Below are positions 16,997 to 24,981 of a stretch of DNA of 64,000 bases, piece after piece. The DNA is taken from positions 682,001 through 746,000 of the forward strand of contig CAWKLQ010000008.1 of the NCBI GenBank assembly GCA_963850525.1. Direction: 5' to 3'. Position 1 is the stretch's first letter. Every line of letters begins with the position of its first letter. The notes under the pieces were generated by a model. It was not told the DNA's origin, ran no database searches, and worked only from the letters and a program-made list of their open reading frames with translations. The stretch comes from JAEMQF01 sp963850525. Lineage in GTDB: Bacteria; Pseudomonadota; Gammaproteobacteria; Burkholderiales; Burkholderiaceae_C. The position numbers were made by a program, and so were the translations under genes.

Positions 16997-17869
16997 ATGG
17001 CCCCACGTGACAGCGCTTTCAGTCGCCTGCTCTTGGCGACCGAACATTCCGAATTCGACGCGGGCGCAGAGCGCGTCGCCCTCGCGCTTGCGGCGCGGCT
17101 GAACCTGGAGTTGCCCGTGGTGCTGGCGATCGCCGGGAATCCGGAGTTCGACGCCGTCGCGCCCGAGCTCGCGGACCGCGCCGACGTTGCCGCCGCGGAA
17201 AAATTGCAGCAACTGCGCAAGCTCGCCGCAGCCCAAGGCGTGCAGCTCGCGATTCAGGTGCGGCACGGTGCCGAGCCGTACCGCGAGATCGTCGACGAAG
17301 CGCGCGCGCAGAACACCGACCTGATCGTGATCCGGCGCCGCGGCCGGATCGGCCTGCTCGCGAACCTGCTGGTCGGTGAGATGGTCGGCAAGGTCGTCGC
17401 CCACGCGCCGTGCAGCGTGCTCGTGAATCCGCGCGGTGCACAACTGTGGCAGCGCGGAGTCGTCGCCGCGGTCGACCCGCAAGCCCTGGACGCCGCGGTC
17501 GTCGATCAAGCGGCAACGCTGGCCGTCGCATTTGGCCTGCCGCTGACCGTGCTTTGCGTGGCACCCGCGAGCGCAGAGCACCACGCGCCGGCCCAGCCTG
17601 CGCTCGATGCGGCGCTGGCCCGCGCGCGGGCACTCGGCGCCGCGGTCACCAGCGAACAGCTCGCGGGCAAGGTCCACGAACAAATCGTCGACGCGGCGCG
17701 GCGCCTGGGCGCCGACCTCATCGTGCTCGGCAGGCACCACGACGCGACGCGCCCGCCGCGCGCAGGAATCGGCAGCGTCGCGCAACGCGTCATCGGCATG
17801 GTCGACTGCCCGGTCCTGCTGTGCACCCCACGGCTGCGCGCAGCCCACCCGAATCAGGAGATCGAATGA
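16997..17869 (+). CDS. Tandem universal stress protein
   Basis: A 290-residue protein with two UspA-type domains (about 10-145 and 155-280). The first ends in CSVLVNP and the second in CPVLLCTP, the usual closing strand. The second retains an ATP-type loop, VLGRHHD through GSVAQRVI, while the first has RRRGRIGLLANLLVGEMV. It lies inside the soe operon, coupled to the downstream CMD-Rieske gene (ATGA). Its role is probably nucleotide-dependent sensing or protection under sulfite stress. No direct evidence is visible. Confidence 0.85.
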   Translation: MAPRDSAFSRLLLATEHSEFDAGAERVALALAARLNLELPVVLAIAGNPEFDAVAPELADRADVAAAEKLQQLRKLAAAQGVQLAIQVRHGAEPYREIVDEARAQNTDLIVIRRRGRIGLLANLLVGEMVGKVVAHAPCSVLVNPRGAQLWQRGVVAAVDPQALDAAVVDQAATLAVAFGLPLTVLCVAPASAEHHAPAQPALDAALARARALGAAVTSEQLAGKVHEQIVDAARRLGADLIVLGRHHDATRPPRAGIGSVAQRVIGMVDCPVLLCTPRLRAAHPNQEIE

Positions 17870-18495
17870 GCGACGCATTGAACTTTCTCGTCAAGGCCCG
17901 CCCCGAGGCGATGGGCCACTACTTCAGTTTCCTGAAAGACTGCGGCAAGCACCTGGACCCGAAGACACGCGACCTGATCTCGGTCATCACCAAAGTGCAC
18001 GCGCAAACCGAGCGCGGCTTGCGCCAGTACGTGAAGCGCGCGCTGCGCGACGGCTGTTCACCCGCCGAAGTGCTGGACGCGCTGCTGATGGCTTTCCCGG
18101 CGCTCGGCTTGGCGAAGATCGTCTGGGCGGTGGACATCATCCTCGCGATGGACTTGCCCGAGTTCCGCGCTGCGGGCCTCAGCCTCGCGCCGCCCGCGTG
18201 GCACGACGTGATGGCCGCGACCGACCTCGCGCCAGGCGCCACCGCACGCATCGAGTGCGACGGCCGCGGCGTGTTCGTGCACCACGGGATTGATGCATGG
18301 CAAGTCTTCGACAGCCTGTGTCCACACCAGACGACGAACATTCCGCACCTGGCGTTGCAAGGCAACACCTTGACCTGCCCGAAACACGAATGGGCCTTCG
18401 ACGTCAGAAGCGGGCAATGCATCGCCAAGGGCGACAGCCCGCTGAAACGCTGGGAGTGCAAGGTCGAGAACGCGCGCCTGCTGGCGCGCTGGTGA
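17866..18495 (+). CDS. Carboxymuconolactone-decarboxylase/Rieske fusion protein
   Basis: A 209-residue two-domain protein. Residues 1-105 look like a CMD/AhpD helical domain (DLISVITKVHAQTE and SPAEVLDALLMAFPALGLAK) but lack the CxxC of AhpD peroxidases. Residues 120-209 form a Rieske [2Fe-2S] domain with CPH and CPKH ligands 16 residues apart. No signal peptide is seen. It ends the soe-TauE-Usp run and overlaps the Usp gene. It may shuttle electrons or sense redox state near sulfite oxidation. I do not know a characterised member. Confidence 0.8.
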   Translation: MSDALNFLVKARPEAMGHYFSFLKDCGKHLDPKTRDLISVITKVHAQTERGLRQYVKRALRDGCSPAEVLDALLMAFPALGLAKIVWAVDIILAMDLPEFRAAGLSLAPPAWHDVMAATDLAPGATARIECDGRGVFVHHGIDAWQVFDSLCPHQTTNIPHLALQGNTLTCPKHEWAFDVRSGQCIAKGDSPLKRWECKVENARLLARW

Positions 18496-18530
18496 AGCGG
18501 CGCATCCCGGGGTTGGGCCCTACTCCCTCC

Positions 18531-18564
18531 GGGCTATCCGAATCTCCCCGTTGCGGCAATAGAC
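18531..18564 (+). promoter_or_regulatory. Promoter-like element shared with tusA
   Basis: GGGCTATC, then 19 bases, then AATAGAC, located 110 bases before the FadL-like gene. The same two blocks with the same spacing recur at 19977-20010 before tusA. Sequence between the blocks differs, which suggests two contact boxes of one promoter or regulator. The surrounding 179-base gap shows no gene. Confidence 0.45.
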
Positions 18565-18674
18565 GCGCGGCGGCACAAGCCGCGTAATCGCATGCATGCC
18601 AACCCCGCCTGTGGGGCGCGCACTGCGGCGATTCGCGTCGCACAGCTCACCGACAAGCCCAGAGGAGACTCCCG

Positions 18675-19949
18675 ATGCCACGCTCGCCCAAGATCGTTCG
18701 CCTGCTGTCGATCGCCGCCGCCTGTGCAGCCGCCGCTCCGGCGCTCGCAACCAACGGCTACTTCCCGCACGGCTACGGAATGAAAGCCAAGGGCATGGCC
18801 GGCGCGTCGACCGCGCTGGCGCAAGACAGCCTGGGCGGCGCCACGAATCCGGCGGGCATGGTCTTCGCCGGCTCGCGCATGGACATCGGATTTGACGTGT
18901 TCATGCCCAAGCGCGACGCCGAGCGCACCGGCACCGCGCCAGGAGTCAATGGCAAGGTCGAGAGCGACAGGGAGAGCTTCTTCATTCCCGAGTTCGGCTA
19001 CAACCAAATGCTGGGCAGCAATTTGTCGCTGGGCGTCACGGTCTACGGCAACGGCGGAATGAACACCACTTACCCGGGCGGCACATTCGATTGCACCGCC
19101 GTCGGCGGCGGGCCTGGCTCGAACATGCTTTGCGGCAGCGGCACGCTCGGCGTGGACTTGATGCAGTTGATCGTCGCGCCCACGCTCGCCTACAAGCTGA
19201 ATCCGCAGCACGCGGTGGGCGTGTCACTCCTGCTGGGTTACCAGCGCTTCAAGGCGAGCGGCTTGCAGCTCTTCGTCAACACCCCCAACGCGAGTGTGGC
19301 GCCGGGCAGCCTGACGAACAACGGCACCGACAGCTCCACCGGCTTTGGCCTGCGCGTGGGCTACCAGGGGCGAATCTCGGATGCATTCACGATCGGCGCC
19401 GCCTACGCACCGAAGATGAACATGGGCAAGTTCGACAAGTACAAAGGCCTGTTCGCCGAAGGCGGCGACTTCGACATTCCCTCGCACTACAGCGTCGGTG
19501 TGGCGTTCAAGCCCACACCCGCCTGGACTCTCGCGTTCGACGCCGGGCGCATCAACTACAGCGACGTCGCCGCGGTGAACAATCCCAGTTCGAACCCGAC
19601 CCAGCTCGGCTCAGCGAACGGGCCCGGATTCGGTTGGCAGGACATCAACGTCTACAAGCTCGGCGTCGCCTGGAGCATGTCGGACGCGCTGACACTTCGC
19701 GCCGGGTACAACAAGGGCGACAACCCGATCAAGTCGGCCGACGTCACCTTCAACATTCTCGCGCCGGGCGTGATGACGAATCACTACACCGCCGGCTTCA
19801 CGTGGAGCCTGGACAAGGACAGCGAGATCACGGGAATGTTCATGATCGCACCGCGCCAGACCGTCACCGGCCCGTCCATCTTCGGCGGCAGTGAGACCAT
19901 CGGCATGAAACAGAGCAGCTTCGGCCTGGCCTGGGGCCGCAAGTTCTGA
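18675..19949 (+). CDS. FadL/OmpP1-type outer membrane transport protein
   Basis: A 424-residue beta-barrel protein. A signal peptide ends at ALA before TNGYFPHGYG, and NPAGM with the N-terminal hatch sequence is typical of the FadL/TodX family. Family members pass hydrophobic molecules across the outer membrane. Ribosome site AGAGGAG precedes the ATG. It lies between the soe genes and the tusA-dsrE2-yeeE group and shares a promoter-like element with tusA, so uptake of a hydrophobic sulfur species (for example S8 or polysulfane) is an attractive but unproven idea. Fatty-acid or aromatic uptake is the default alternative. Confidence 0.85.
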   Translation: MPRSPKIVRLLSIAAACAAAAPALATNGYFPHGYGMKAKGMAGASTALAQDSLGGATNPAGMVFAGSRMDIGFDVFMPKRDAERTGTAPGVNGKVESDRESFFIPEFGYNQMLGSNLSLGVTVYGNGGMNTTYPGGTFDCTAVGGGPGSNMLCGSGTLGVDLMQLIVAPTLAYKLNPQHAVGVSLLLGYQRFKASGLQLFVNTPNASVAPGSLTNNGTDSSTGFGLRVGYQGRISDAFTIGAAYAPKMNMGKFDKYKGLFAEGGDFDIPSHYSVGVAFKPTPAWTLAFDAGRINYSDVAAVNNPSSNPTQLGSANGPGFGWQDINVYKLGVAWSMSDALTLRAGYNKGDNPIKSADVTFNILAPGVMTNHYTAGFTWSLDKDSEITGMFMIAPRQTVTGPSIFGGSETIGMKQSSFGLAWGRKF

Positions 19950-19976
19950 GCGCGCCGCGCAGCGCCTAACCCACAT

Positions 19977-20010
19977 GGGCTATCGGCGAGCCGCCATCGC
20001 CGGAATAGAC
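19977..20010 (+). promoter_or_regulatory. Promoter-like element before tusA
   Basis: GGGCTATC and AATAGAC separated by exactly 19 bases, the same arrangement as at 18531-18564. AATAGAC ends 46 bases before the tusA start, a usual promoter distance. Confidence 0.45.
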
Positions 20011-20056
20011 TGGGGTGGCGCTGTTGCCCGGTAATCGCCACGCAAAGGAAACCCAC

Positions 20057-20284
20057 ATGAACTACGACAAGGAATTCGACGCCTCCGGGCTGGCCTGCCC
20101 GCTGCCCATCGTCAAGACGAAGAAGTCGCTCAGCAGCATGGCGTCGGGCCAGGTGCTGCGCGTCATCGCCACCGATCCGGGATCGGTGTGCGACATGGAA
20201 GCGTTTGCCGAACAGACCGGCAATACGCTGTTGTCGTCCAGCACCGAGAACAGCAAATACGTCTTCTTCCTGAAGAAGGCCTGA
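20057..20284 (+). CDS. tusA: TusA-family sulfur carrier protein
   Basis: A 75-residue carrier. The persulfide-bearing Cys lies in GLACPLPIVKTKKSL, the CPxP helix start that defines TusA. AAAGGAA precedes the ATG at 20057. In sulfur oxidisers TusA moves sulfane sulfur between rhodanese, DsrE-type proteins and the sHdr or Dsr enzymes. Here it heads a tusA-dsrE2-yeeE group. A rhodanese gene usual in such clusters is not adjacent, but single-domain and fused rhodaneses occur at 630-1019 and 26030-27118. Confidence 0.93.
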   Translation: MNYDKEFDASGLACPLPIVKTKKSLSSMASGQVLRVIATDPGSVCDMEAFAEQTGNTLLSSSTENSKYVFFLKKA

Positions 20285-20323
20285 TCGCCGCGCAAGCGGC
20301 CCCACCCCCACCAGGAGCATGCA

Positions 20324-20794
20324 ATGGCCGCGAAGAAAATGGCGATCATCGCCACCAAGGGCGCACTCGATATGGCCTACCCGCCGTTGATCCTGGCCTC
20401 CACGGCAGCGGCACTGGGTTGGGAAGTCCAGGTGTTCTGCACTTTCTACGGCCTGCAACTGCTGCGCAAGAGCCTCGACGGAATCAAGATCAGCCCGCTG
20501 GCGAATCCGGCGATGCCGATGCCCGTGCCGATGCCGGTGGTGGTGGCCATGCTGCCGGGCATGGAATCGATGGCGACGATGATGATGAAGGACAAGATGA
20601 AGAAAAAAGGCGTCGCGTCGCTCGAAGAATTGCGCTCGATCTGCATCGAGTCGGAAGTCAAGTTCATCGCCTGCCAGATGACGGTGGACCTGTTCGACTT
20701 CACGAAGAGCGATTTCATCGACGGCATCGAATACGGCGGCGCCGCAATGTTCCTCAAGTTCGCCGGCGAAACCGACGTCTGCCTGTTCATCTAG
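20324..20794 (+). CDS. dsrE2: DsrE2-type sulfurtransferase
   Basis: A 156-residue DsrE/DsrF-like protein. The conserved Cys is in FIACQMTVDLFDF at about residue 107, and a second Cys is in the N-terminal strand (VFCTFYGLQLL). The low-complexity Met/Pro stretch in the middle (NPAMPMPVPMPVVVAM) is usual for DsrE2 and may touch the membrane. AGGAG precedes the start. It probably exchanges sulfur with TusA encoded just upstream. Confidence 0.88.
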   Translation: MAAKKMAIIATKGALDMAYPPLILASTAAALGWEVQVFCTFYGLQLLRKSLDGIKISPLANPAMPMPVPMPVVVAMLPGMESMATMMMKDKMKKKGVASLEELRSICIESEVKFIACQMTVDLFDFTKSDFIDGIEYGGAAMFLKFAGETDVCLFI

Positions 20795-20821
20795 GGTTCT
20801 TGTTTTTCGGGGTCGATTCCG

Positions 20822-21946
20822 ATGGACGCCAGCGCCAACTCGCTCGCCACGGCGGTCGTCTGGGGCGGCTTCGCGCTCGCATTCGGGTTCGGCGCACTGG
20901 CCAACAAGGCCAACTTCTGCACCATGGGTGCGCTGTCGGACATCGTCAACATGGGCCATTGGGGCCGCATGCGCATGTGGCTGCTCGCCATGGCGGTGGC
21001 GATCCTCGGCGCGAGCGTGCTCGCCACCAGCGGCCTGGTGGACCTGTCCAAGGCGATTCAGCAGCGGACTCACCTGTCGTGGTTGTCGCTGCTGTTTGGG
21101 GGCCTGCTGTTCGGCGTGGGCATGACGCTCGGCGGCGGCTGCGCGAACAAGAACCTGGTGCGTGTGGGCGGCGGCAGCGTGCGCTCGCTCGTCGTTCTCG
21201 TGTTCCTCGCGATTGCGTCGTACATGACGCTCAAGGGCCTGTTCGGCCAGTGGCGTGCGAGTTGGCTCGACCCCGTCGCGATCGATCTGGCGGCGCTCGG
21301 CTGGAAGGACCAAAACCTGGCCAACGCCGTGGCCCGCCTCACGGGCCTGGCGCCGCGCGCCGCGCTGCTCGCCACCGCGGCGGTGCTGGTGCTGGCGCTG
21401 GCGACGTTCGTGTTCAAGGACAAACGTTTTCGCGCCAACCCGACGCAAGTGTTCGCCGGCGCCGCGCTCGGCGCCTTGGTCGTTGCGGGCTGGTACGTCA
21501 GCGGCCACGTCGGCTTCGGCGAAAACCCGGAGACCCTCGAGCACGGCTATTTCGCGACGAATTCGCGCACGCTCGAATCAATGAGTTTTGTCGCGCCGCT
21601 CGCGTATGGGCTCGAGCTTCTGCTGCTGTGGACCGACAAGTCGCTGCACGTCACGTTCGGCATCGCAAGCAGCCTCGGCGTCGCGCTCGGCTCGGCCGCG
21701 TATGCGTGGCGCGCCGGGACGTTTCGCTGGGAAGGCTTCGCCTCACTCAGCGACTTGCGCAACCAGCTCGTCGGTGCGCTGCTGATGGGCTTCGGCGGCG
21801 TCACGGCGCTCGGTTGCACGATCGGCCAGGGGCTGTCCGGCATCTCGACGCTGGCGATCGGCTCGTTCATCGCGCTGGCCGGAATCATCGGCGGATCGGT
21901 GGCGACCCTGCGCTACATGCTGTGGCGTGAAGATCAGGAAGGTTGA
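20822..21946 (+). CDS. YeeE/YedE (TsuA-like) sulfur compound transporter
   Basis: A 374-residue membrane protein with about nine to ten helices and three conserved Cys-containing segments: NFCTMGALSD near residue 35, GGGCANKNLVR near 105, and GCTIGQGLSG near 330. In TsuA these cysteines line the thiosulfate path. It is 27 bases after dsrE2, so import of thiosulfate or a related sulfane compound to feed TusA/DsrE2 is likely. Family members also move selenium or other sulfur species. Confidence 0.88.
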   Translation: MDASANSLATAVVWGGFALAFGFGALANKANFCTMGALSDIVNMGHWGRMRMWLLAMAVAILGASVLATSGLVDLSKAIQQRTHLSWLSLLFGGLLFGVGMTLGGGCANKNLVRVGGGSVRSLVVLVFLAIASYMTLKGLFGQWRASWLDPVAIDLAALGWKDQNLANAVARLTGLAPRAALLATAAVLVLALATFVFKDKRFRANPTQVFAGAALGALVVAGWYVSGHVGFGENPETLEHGYFATNSRTLESMSFVAPLAYGLELLLLWTDKSLHVTFGIASSLGVALGSAAYAWRAGTFRWEGFASLSDLRNQLVGALLMGFGGVTALGCTIGQGLSGISTLAIGSFIALAGIIGGSVATLRYMLWREDQEG

Positions 21947-21972
21947 ATGGGATTCGTCGCGGCACCAGCGCG

Positions 21973-22680
21973 TCAGCGGCGCAGATGCCGCGCCACCCAG
22001 CCCGGCACGTGATCCATGCGCCACTGCCACCAGCGCGGCACGGCCGGCGTGTTGGCGCGCTGCACGTAGTACGGCACCATGGGGCAGAACCAGTCCCACA
22101 GGCGGCGCAGCTCGGCCTCGGGCTGGTCGTGCAGGTCTACGCGCAGGTCGACCAGCGGAAATGGGTGCTCGGCGCACACCAGAAGCGCAGCCGAGTTCTG
22201 GCCCTCGGGTTGGCCGCCGGCGTCACGCCCGGCTTCCACTGCACGCACCAGGCGTTCGGCCAGCGTTTGCGTGGCGGAGGCTTCAAAGGCCTGGGCCATG
22301 GCCTTCACCACGCCAACGCCTGCCAGCACGTTGCCGGCCACTGCGTAGCCGTCGCCCAGAATGTGCCCACACCAGGGCGCGTTCTTCTCGCCGGTAAAGG
22401 CAAACGCACGGCCGTAGACGTCGACCACGTGGATCTGGCGCGACTGCGGGAAGGGGTCGGCGGACTGCAGCTCGGCCACGATCTTCTCAGCCGACAGAGC
22501 CGAACCGATCAGCTGGCGTGCCAGCGGCAGCAGATGCGGATTGGCCACCGCCTGCAATGAAGCTGCACCGCGCTGCGGCACCACCACCGGGCAACGCACG
22601 CCCACGTTCGGCGAGTAGGTGGCGATACCCACGCCGTATTCACCGCTGCGCGGGCAGCGGGCGACGATCGAAAAGGTCAT
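21973..22680 (-). CDS. DUF1028 family protein
   Basis: A 235-residue protein beginning MTFSIVARCPRSGEYGV, a good match to DUF1028, whose members resemble Ntn hydrolases and often accompany peptide, amino-acid or uptake genes. Conserved blocks include VGIATYSPNVG and the GDGYAVAGNVLAG loop. It is the second gene after the Bug protein on this strand, eight bases apart, and converges on the YeeE gene. Catalytic function is unknown for the family. Confidence 0.8.
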   Translation of the reverse strand: MTFSIVARCPRSGEYGVGIATYSPNVGVRCPVVVPQRGAASLQAVANPHLLPLARQLIGSALSAEKIVAELQSADPFPQSRQIHVVDVYGRAFAFTGEKNAPWCGHILGDGYAVAGNVLAGVGVVKAMAQAFEASATQTLAERLVRAVEAGRDAGGQPEGQNSAALLVCAEHPFPLVDLRVDLHDQPEAELRRLWDWFCPMVPYYVQRANTPAVPRWWQWRMDHVPGWVARHLRR

Positions 22681-22687
22681 GCTGGGC

Positions 22688-23674
22688 TCACTCCATCTTG
22701 ATGCCGGACTCCGCCGCCATGCGCCGGTAGTTGTCGAACTCGGCCATCGTCAGACGACCCAGCGCCTCGGGCGTGCCGGGGCGGGTGATGGAGCCGGTGT
22801 CTTCGATGCGCTTGCGCACTTCGGGCCGGGCCAGCAGTTTCAACAGTTCGGCGGACAGGCGCTGGATCACCGGCTTGGGCGTTCCGGCGGGCGCGTACAG
22901 CGCGTTCCACGACGTGAAGTTCAGGCCCGTCAGGCCCTGCTCGTCCAGCGTCGGAATGTCGGGGCCCGTGGCGGCGCGCGCCGCCGCGGTGATGCCAAAA
23001 ATCTTCACCTTGCCGTCCTTGGCCAGCGGCACCTGCGTGGGCAAGGTGCCGAAGTAGATCTGCACGCGGCCGGCGATCAGGTCGGTGTTGACCTGCGGCG
23101 CGCCGCGGTAGGGGATGTCGGCGATCTGCGTGCCCGTCATGCGCGCCAGCGTGAGGCAGGCGAACTGGTTGCTCGAGCCGTTGCCGTGGTGGCCGCAGCT
23201 GAGCTTGCCGCTGTTGGCCTTCACGTACGCGATGAATTCGCTGGCCGTGGTGCCCGGCACGGAGGGGTGCGTGGACAGCACGATGGGCAGCTCGGCCACG
23301 TAGCCGATGGGCTCGAAGTCCTTCGGGCCGTAGCTGACATTCCTGTTCAGCGCCGGCGTGATCGCGGTGGGCGCGCTGCCGCCCATGATCAGCGTATAGC
23401 CGTCGGCTGGCGCCTTGGCCACCGAGGCGTGCGCGATACCGCCGCTGGCGCCGGTGCGGTTTTCGACCAGCACCTGTTGCCCCAGCGCCTTCGCCAGCTC
23501 TTCGCCGACGACGCGGCACAGCAAATCGGTGATGCCACCGGCCGGGTACGGCGAGACGATGGTGATGGGTTTGTTTGGCCAGGCCTCGTTGGCGCCGGCC
23601 GCCCCCACCCCGGCCAAGCACAGCGCCGCGGTGGCCAGCGCCCAGCGACGGGTTTTGCAGCAAAGTGGTTTCAT
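22688..23674 (-). CDS. Bug/TctC-type periplasmic solute-binding protein
   Basis: A 328-residue exported binding protein. The signal peptide ends at GAAGA before NEAWPNKPITIV. The family marks PNKPITIVSPYPAGGITD and APADGYTLIMGG are present. Bug proteins bind small carboxylates or amides, often without a linked permease, and none is encoded here. It shares a promoter region with the divergent LacI regulator, and a perfect palindrome lies just upstream of its start, so it is likely under LacI control. Confidence 0.92.
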   Translation of the reverse strand: MKPLCCKTRRWALATAALCLAGVGAAGANEAWPNKPITIVSPYPAGGITDLLCRVVGEELAKALGQQVLVENRTGASGGIAHASVAKAPADGYTLIMGGSAPTAITPALNRNVSYGPKDFEPIGYVAELPIVLSTHPSVPGTTASEFIAYVKANSGKLSCGHHGNGSSNQFACLTLARMTGTQIADIPYRGAPQVNTDLIAGRVQIYFGTLPTQVPLAKDGKVKIFGITAAARAATGPDIPTLDEQGLTGLNFTSWNALYAPAGTPKPVIQRLSAELLKLLARPEVRKRIEDTGSITRPGTPEALGRLTMAEFDNYRRMAAESGIKME

Positions 23675-23688
23675 CGCAAGACTTCTTC

Positions 23689-23704
23689 ATGAAACTGATT
23701 TCAT
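23689..23704. promoter_or_regulatory. LacI operator candidate 1
   Basis: ATGAAACTGATTTCAT is a perfect inverted repeat (ATGAAA, four bases, TTTCAT) in the Bug/LacI divergent gap, 15 bases upstream of the Bug start. The TGAA..GATTTC core recurs twice more before the lacI gene. Confidence 0.55.
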
Positions 23705-23737
23705 GCAGTCTAGGAACCTAAGGCGGCGGCGTCAACG

Positions 23738-23757
23738 GCTGAAGCGATTTCTTCAGC
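23738..23757. promoter_or_regulatory. LacI operator candidate 2
   Basis: GCTGAAG and CTTCAGC flank six bases. The inner TGAAGCGATTTC matches the core of the two neighbouring palindromes. Confidence 0.4.
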
Positions 23758-23769
23758 CGGGTGGCACAA

Positions 23770-23782
23770 TGAAATGATTTCA
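23770..23782. promoter_or_regulatory. LacI operator candidate 3
   Basis: TGAAATGATTTCA is a perfect 13-base palindrome 30 bases before the lacI ATG, where it could mediate autoregulation. Confidence 0.45.
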
Positions 23783-23811
23783 CTGTTGCGTCGGTGTCGA
23801 CGCGGCGGCCG

Positions 23812-24834
23812 ATGCCAAGCTCCTCACCCCCCGCACCGCCTTCAGTGTCCGACGTCGCCCGCCTGGCGGGCGTTTCTCCGGCCACCGTGTCGCGAGCCTT
23901 CAACGCTCCCGGCCTGCTGCAGCCCGACACGTTGCAGCGTGTGCAGCGGGCGGCTGCGCAATTGGGCTATCAGCCGTATGGCCTGGCGCGTTCTCTGCGC
24001 AAGCGGCGTTCGATGGTGGTGGGCATCGTGATGCCTTCGCTGCGCTACGCCTACTTCGCCGGCACGCTGGAACTCTTGCAAGGTCTGCTGGCGCGCGAGG
24101 GCTACACCGTGCTGCTGAGTACCGCCAACCACGACCCGCAGGCCGAACTGGACGGCGTGCGTGCGCTGATGGCGCAGGGCGTGGACTTCGTCGTGCTCTT
24201 CGGCCGCCCTCTGCACGACCAGAGCGCTGCGCTGCTGGCCTTGCGCGGCGTGCCGCATCTGCGATGCTGGTCAGCGCTGCCCGACGAGCCGTCGGTGGCC
24301 TTCGATCACGGGAGCGCAATGGCCGACGTGGCGCAGCACCTCGTGGCGCTGGGCCACCGGCGTTTCGCCGTCGTTATCCCCTTTGTCGCGCTGGCCGACC
24401 GTTTCCGCGGCCGCCTGACGGCTCTGCGCGAGGCGCTCGCGCTGCACGGCCTCGCGCTGCCCCAAGCCGCAGTGGTAGACGACAGCGGACTGGATGCACC
24501 CGCAGGCCGCGCTGCCTGGCGCACCCTGCAGGACCGCGGGCTGCAGCCTACTGCGGTGATCTGCAGCAACGACCTGATCGCCGCCGGCGTCATTCTGGAA
24601 TGTCAAGCACAGGGCCTGCGCGTGCCGCAGGACGTCTCGGTCAGCGGCTACAACGACTCTGCGCTGGCCGGCGCCTTCGAGCCGGCCATCACCTCAGTGG
24701 AGACGCCCGTGCAACTGCATGCGCAGGAGGTGGCGCGTGTGCTGCTGGCGGCGCTGCGCGACCGGCAGCCCATCCCACGCCTGCGGCTGCCCACCCACCT
24801 GCACGTGCGCGCCAGCACCGGTCCGGCGCCGTGA
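23812..24834 (+). CDS. LacI-family transcriptional regulator
   Basis: A 340-residue repressor-type protein. The helix-turn-helix VSDVARLAGVSPATVSRAFN lies at about residues 11-30, followed by a hinge (LARSLRKRRS) and a periplasmic-binding-like effector domain. ICSNDLIAAGVI and YNDSALAGAFEPAITSV are the usual LacI blocks. It is divergent from the Bug/DUF1028 pair and probably controls it through the three palindromes in the gap. ATG 23812 is chosen, and an in-frame GTG at 23794 is possible. Effector unknown. Confidence 0.92.
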   Translation: MPSSSPPAPPSVSDVARLAGVSPATVSRAFNAPGLLQPDTLQRVQRAAAQLGYQPYGLARSLRKRRSMVVGIVMPSLRYAYFAGTLELLQGLLAREGYTVLLSTANHDPQAELDGVRALMAQGVDFVVLFGRPLHDQSAALLALRGVPHLRCWSALPDEPSVAFDHGSAMADVAQHLVALGHRRFAVVIPFVALADRFRGRLTALREALALHGLALPQAAVVDDSGLDAPAGRAAWRTLQDRGLQPTAVICSNDLIAAGVILECQAQGLRVPQDVSVSGYNDSALAGAFEPAITSVETPVQLHAQEVARVLLAALRDRQPIPRLRLPTHLHVRASTGPAP

Positions 24835-24981
24835 ATGCGGGCAGGGCCTGCCGCGGCCCGGCGTCGAGCGCAACAGCGTCGCCGCGCGGACTGCACGATC
24901 CGCCGCTCGTCTGGCCCTGGCGCAGTTGGCAGCTCGCAGCAACCGCGGTCCCGGAGCCTTCGGTGTTCCAAGGCAAACGGC

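Noticed and set aside
15718..17220. Minus-strand open frame of 500 codons
   Set aside because: Antisense to the TauE, small membrane and Usp genes, with no recognisable motif.
19784..21544. Minus-strand open frame of 586 codons
   Set aside because: Low-complexity His/Arg/Gln content. It lies opposite FadL-type, tusA, dsrE2 and yeeE genes, which have clear family motifs.
22677..23690. Overlapping minus-strand frame over the Bug gene
   Set aside because: Arg/Gly-rich shadow of the Bug protein with no signal peptide or motif.
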